Source: Bailinhaonella thermotolerans (GTDB lineage: Bacteria; Actinomycetota; Actinomycetes; Streptosporangiales; Streptosporangiaceae). From it: a stretch of 64,000 bases of DNA. Location of the stretch: positions 124,001-188,000 of the forward strand of contig NZ_QZEY01000006.1 in the NCBI RefSeq assembly GCF_003594875.1, in the 5' to 3' direction. The notes under the pieces are model-generated. The model was not told the DNA's origin, made no database searches, and saw only the letters and a program-made list of their open reading frames with translations. A program made the translations under genes and the position numbers. Below are positions 62,970-64,000 of this stretch, in pieces; the stretch's first letter is position 1; the number at the start of each line of letters is the position of its first letter.

Positions 62970-64000
62970 ATGACGGATCCATTGGAGGAGCGGCGGCTCG
63001 CGGGTGAGGCCGTGCGGGTCGTGGCGGACGCGGCGGGGCCGTACCTGGAGTCGCTGGCCACCCGGCCGGTCAACGACGCGGAGGCGGCGGGGCTGATCGA
63101 CGGGCTGGGCGGGCCGTTGCCGGAGAAGGGCGACGGGACGATGGAGAGCGTCCGGCGGCTGGTGTCCATCGGCACGGCGGCCGCGACGCATTCGAGCGGG
63201 CCCCGGTTCTTCCACTTCGTGGTGGGCGGGACCACTCCGGCGGCGCTGGCCGGGGACTGGCTGACGTCCCTGCTCGACCAGAACCCGGGGAACTGGATCG
63301 CCTCCCCGCTGGCGACGACGGCCGAGACCGTGGCGCTGGGCTGGCTCAAGGAGTTGTTCGGCCTGCCGGAGTCGCACGGGGCGGTGCTCACGCCGAGCGC
63401 CACGTTCGCCAACTTCACCGGCCTGGCCTGCGCGCGCCACTGGTGGGCCGAGCGGCACGGTGTGGACGTGACGGCCGACGGGCTGGCGGGGCTGCCGCCG
63501 ATGCCGGTGCTGTCCAGCGGGTACGTGCACGTGAGCAGCCGGAAGGCGCTCCAGATGCTGGGCCTGGGCCGGGACACCGTACGGCGGTTCGCCCGAGACG
63601 ACTCCGGGCGGGTGGACCTGGCGGCGATGGAGCGGGCGCTGGCCGAGCTGGACGCCCCCGCCGTGATCATCGCCAACGCGGGCGAGGTGAACACCGGGGA
63701 CTTCGACCCGATCGACGCGATGGCCGACCTGGCCGAGCGGTACGGGGCCTGGCTGCACGTGGACGGCGCGTTCGGCCTGTTCGCGGCCGTGTCCCCGCGT
63801 ACGGCGCACCTGCTGCGCGGGGTGGCGCGGGCGGACTCGGTGATCGGCGACGGGCACAAGTGGCTCAACGTGCCGTACGAGAGCGGGTTCGCGTTCGTGC
63901 GCGACGTGACGCGGATGGGCCGGGCGTTCGGCGCGTGGGACGCCCCCTACCTGCCCGGCGCGGGCGACGACCACCTCAACTACGCCTTCCTCGGGCCGGA
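62970..64000 (+). CDS. PLP-dependent group II decarboxylase (partial)
   Basis: 343 complete codons before the window ends, so the C-terminus is missing. The N-terminal part (GPRFFHFVVGGTTPAALAGD, LTPSATFANFTGLACARHWW) and the active-site motif IGDGHKWLNVPYES, whose Lys binds pyridoxal phosphate, identify an aspartate-aminotransferase-fold group II decarboxylase (DOPA/tyrosine/glutamate decarboxylase relatives), with WLHVDGAFGL supplying the Asp that contacts the PLP ring nitrogen. The substrate cannot be assigned; in actinomycetes these act on aromatic or branched-chain amino acids. ATG 62970 gives the normal start. Confidence 0.92.
   Translation, partial: MTDPLEERRLAGEAVRVVADAAGPYLESLATRPVNDAEAAGLIDGLGGPLPEKGDGTMESVRRLVSIGTAAATHSSGPRFFHFVVGGTTPAALAGDWLTSLLDQNPGNWIASPLATTAETVALGWLKELFGLPESHGAVLTPSATFANFTGLACARHWWAERHGVDVTADGLAGLPPMPVLSSGYVHVSSRKALQMLGLGRDTVRRFARDDSGRVDLAAMERALAELDAPAVIIANAGEVNTGDFDPIDAMADLAERYGAWLHVDGAFGLFAAVSPRTAHLLRGVARADSVIGDGHKWLNVPYESGFAFVRDVTRMGRAFGAWDAPYLPGAGDDHLNYAFLGP

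Noticed and set aside
62644-62973. 109-residue plus-strand open frame
   Set aside because: Pro/Ala/Arg-rich translation of the CGCCGTAC repeats with no plausible start context.

Overview
The window is a contiguous stretch of very GC-rich DNA with GTG starts, ATGA/GTGA stop-start overlaps and G/C-rich third codon positions, typical of an actinomycete chromosome. Gene families such as XRE-DUF5753 with DUF397, class II DAHP synthase, a six-gene Mrp operon with fused MrpA/B, and LppX-type lipoproteins fit a Streptosporangiales- or Streptomycetales-like organism; I cannot name the genus. I see no rRNA, tRNA, transposase, integrase, CRISPR array or phage structural gene. The content is mostly core metabolism, bioenergetics and regulation.

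Layout. 0-8.2 kb: aroG, a large membrane protein with an exported N-terminal domain, an NfeD/SPFH pair, thioredoxin and a NarL-type two-component system. 8.3-16.3 kb: an XRE/DUF397 regulator locus with a divergent small gene, an uncharacterised protein, a secreted ExeM/NucH nuclease, an acyl-CoA synthetase and a NPPF-motif methyltransferase, followed by a striking 16-bp tandem array. 16.9-23.4 kb: the Mrp Na+/H+ antiporter operon mrpA-C-D-E-F-G. 23.6-27.0 kb: a small membrane protein, a PadR regulator and divergent cydAB. 27.0-32.0 kb: a G5/excalibur protein, a GNAT and lon with an HspR-type operator. 32.2-37.7 kb: a second two-component system, an exported hydrolase, an acyltransferase, heme oxygenase and a TetR regulator. 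37.9-41.8 kb: proline catabolism (P5C dehydrogenase, proline dehydrogenase, divergent PucR-type activator). 41.9-44.1 kb: a second XRE-type locus with two small related proteins. 44.2-46.7 kb: an ABC importer without its ATPase. 47.0-56.1 kb: hydrolase, MFS exporter, lipoprotein, GntR, acyltransferase, Xaa-Pro aminopeptidase and TetR. 56.3-59.9 kb: PP2C phosphatase, divergent HTH-adenine-methylase-TRD fusion and a soluble Ser/Thr kinase. 60.2-64.0 kb: amidase, a monooxygenase-globin fusion and a PLP decarboxylase cut by the window end.

The most interesting signals are the phosphatase/methylase/kinase cluster, a 49-bp near-perfect palindrome present twice 27 kb apart, the over-represented 10-bp palindrome GCCGTACGGC that builds many of the intergenic hairpins, the 27-copy 16-bp array, the long charged tail on MrpC, the 36-bp palindrome between padR and cydA, and the HAIR-like operator before lon. 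Functional statements below come from motifs read by eye; no database search was possible.
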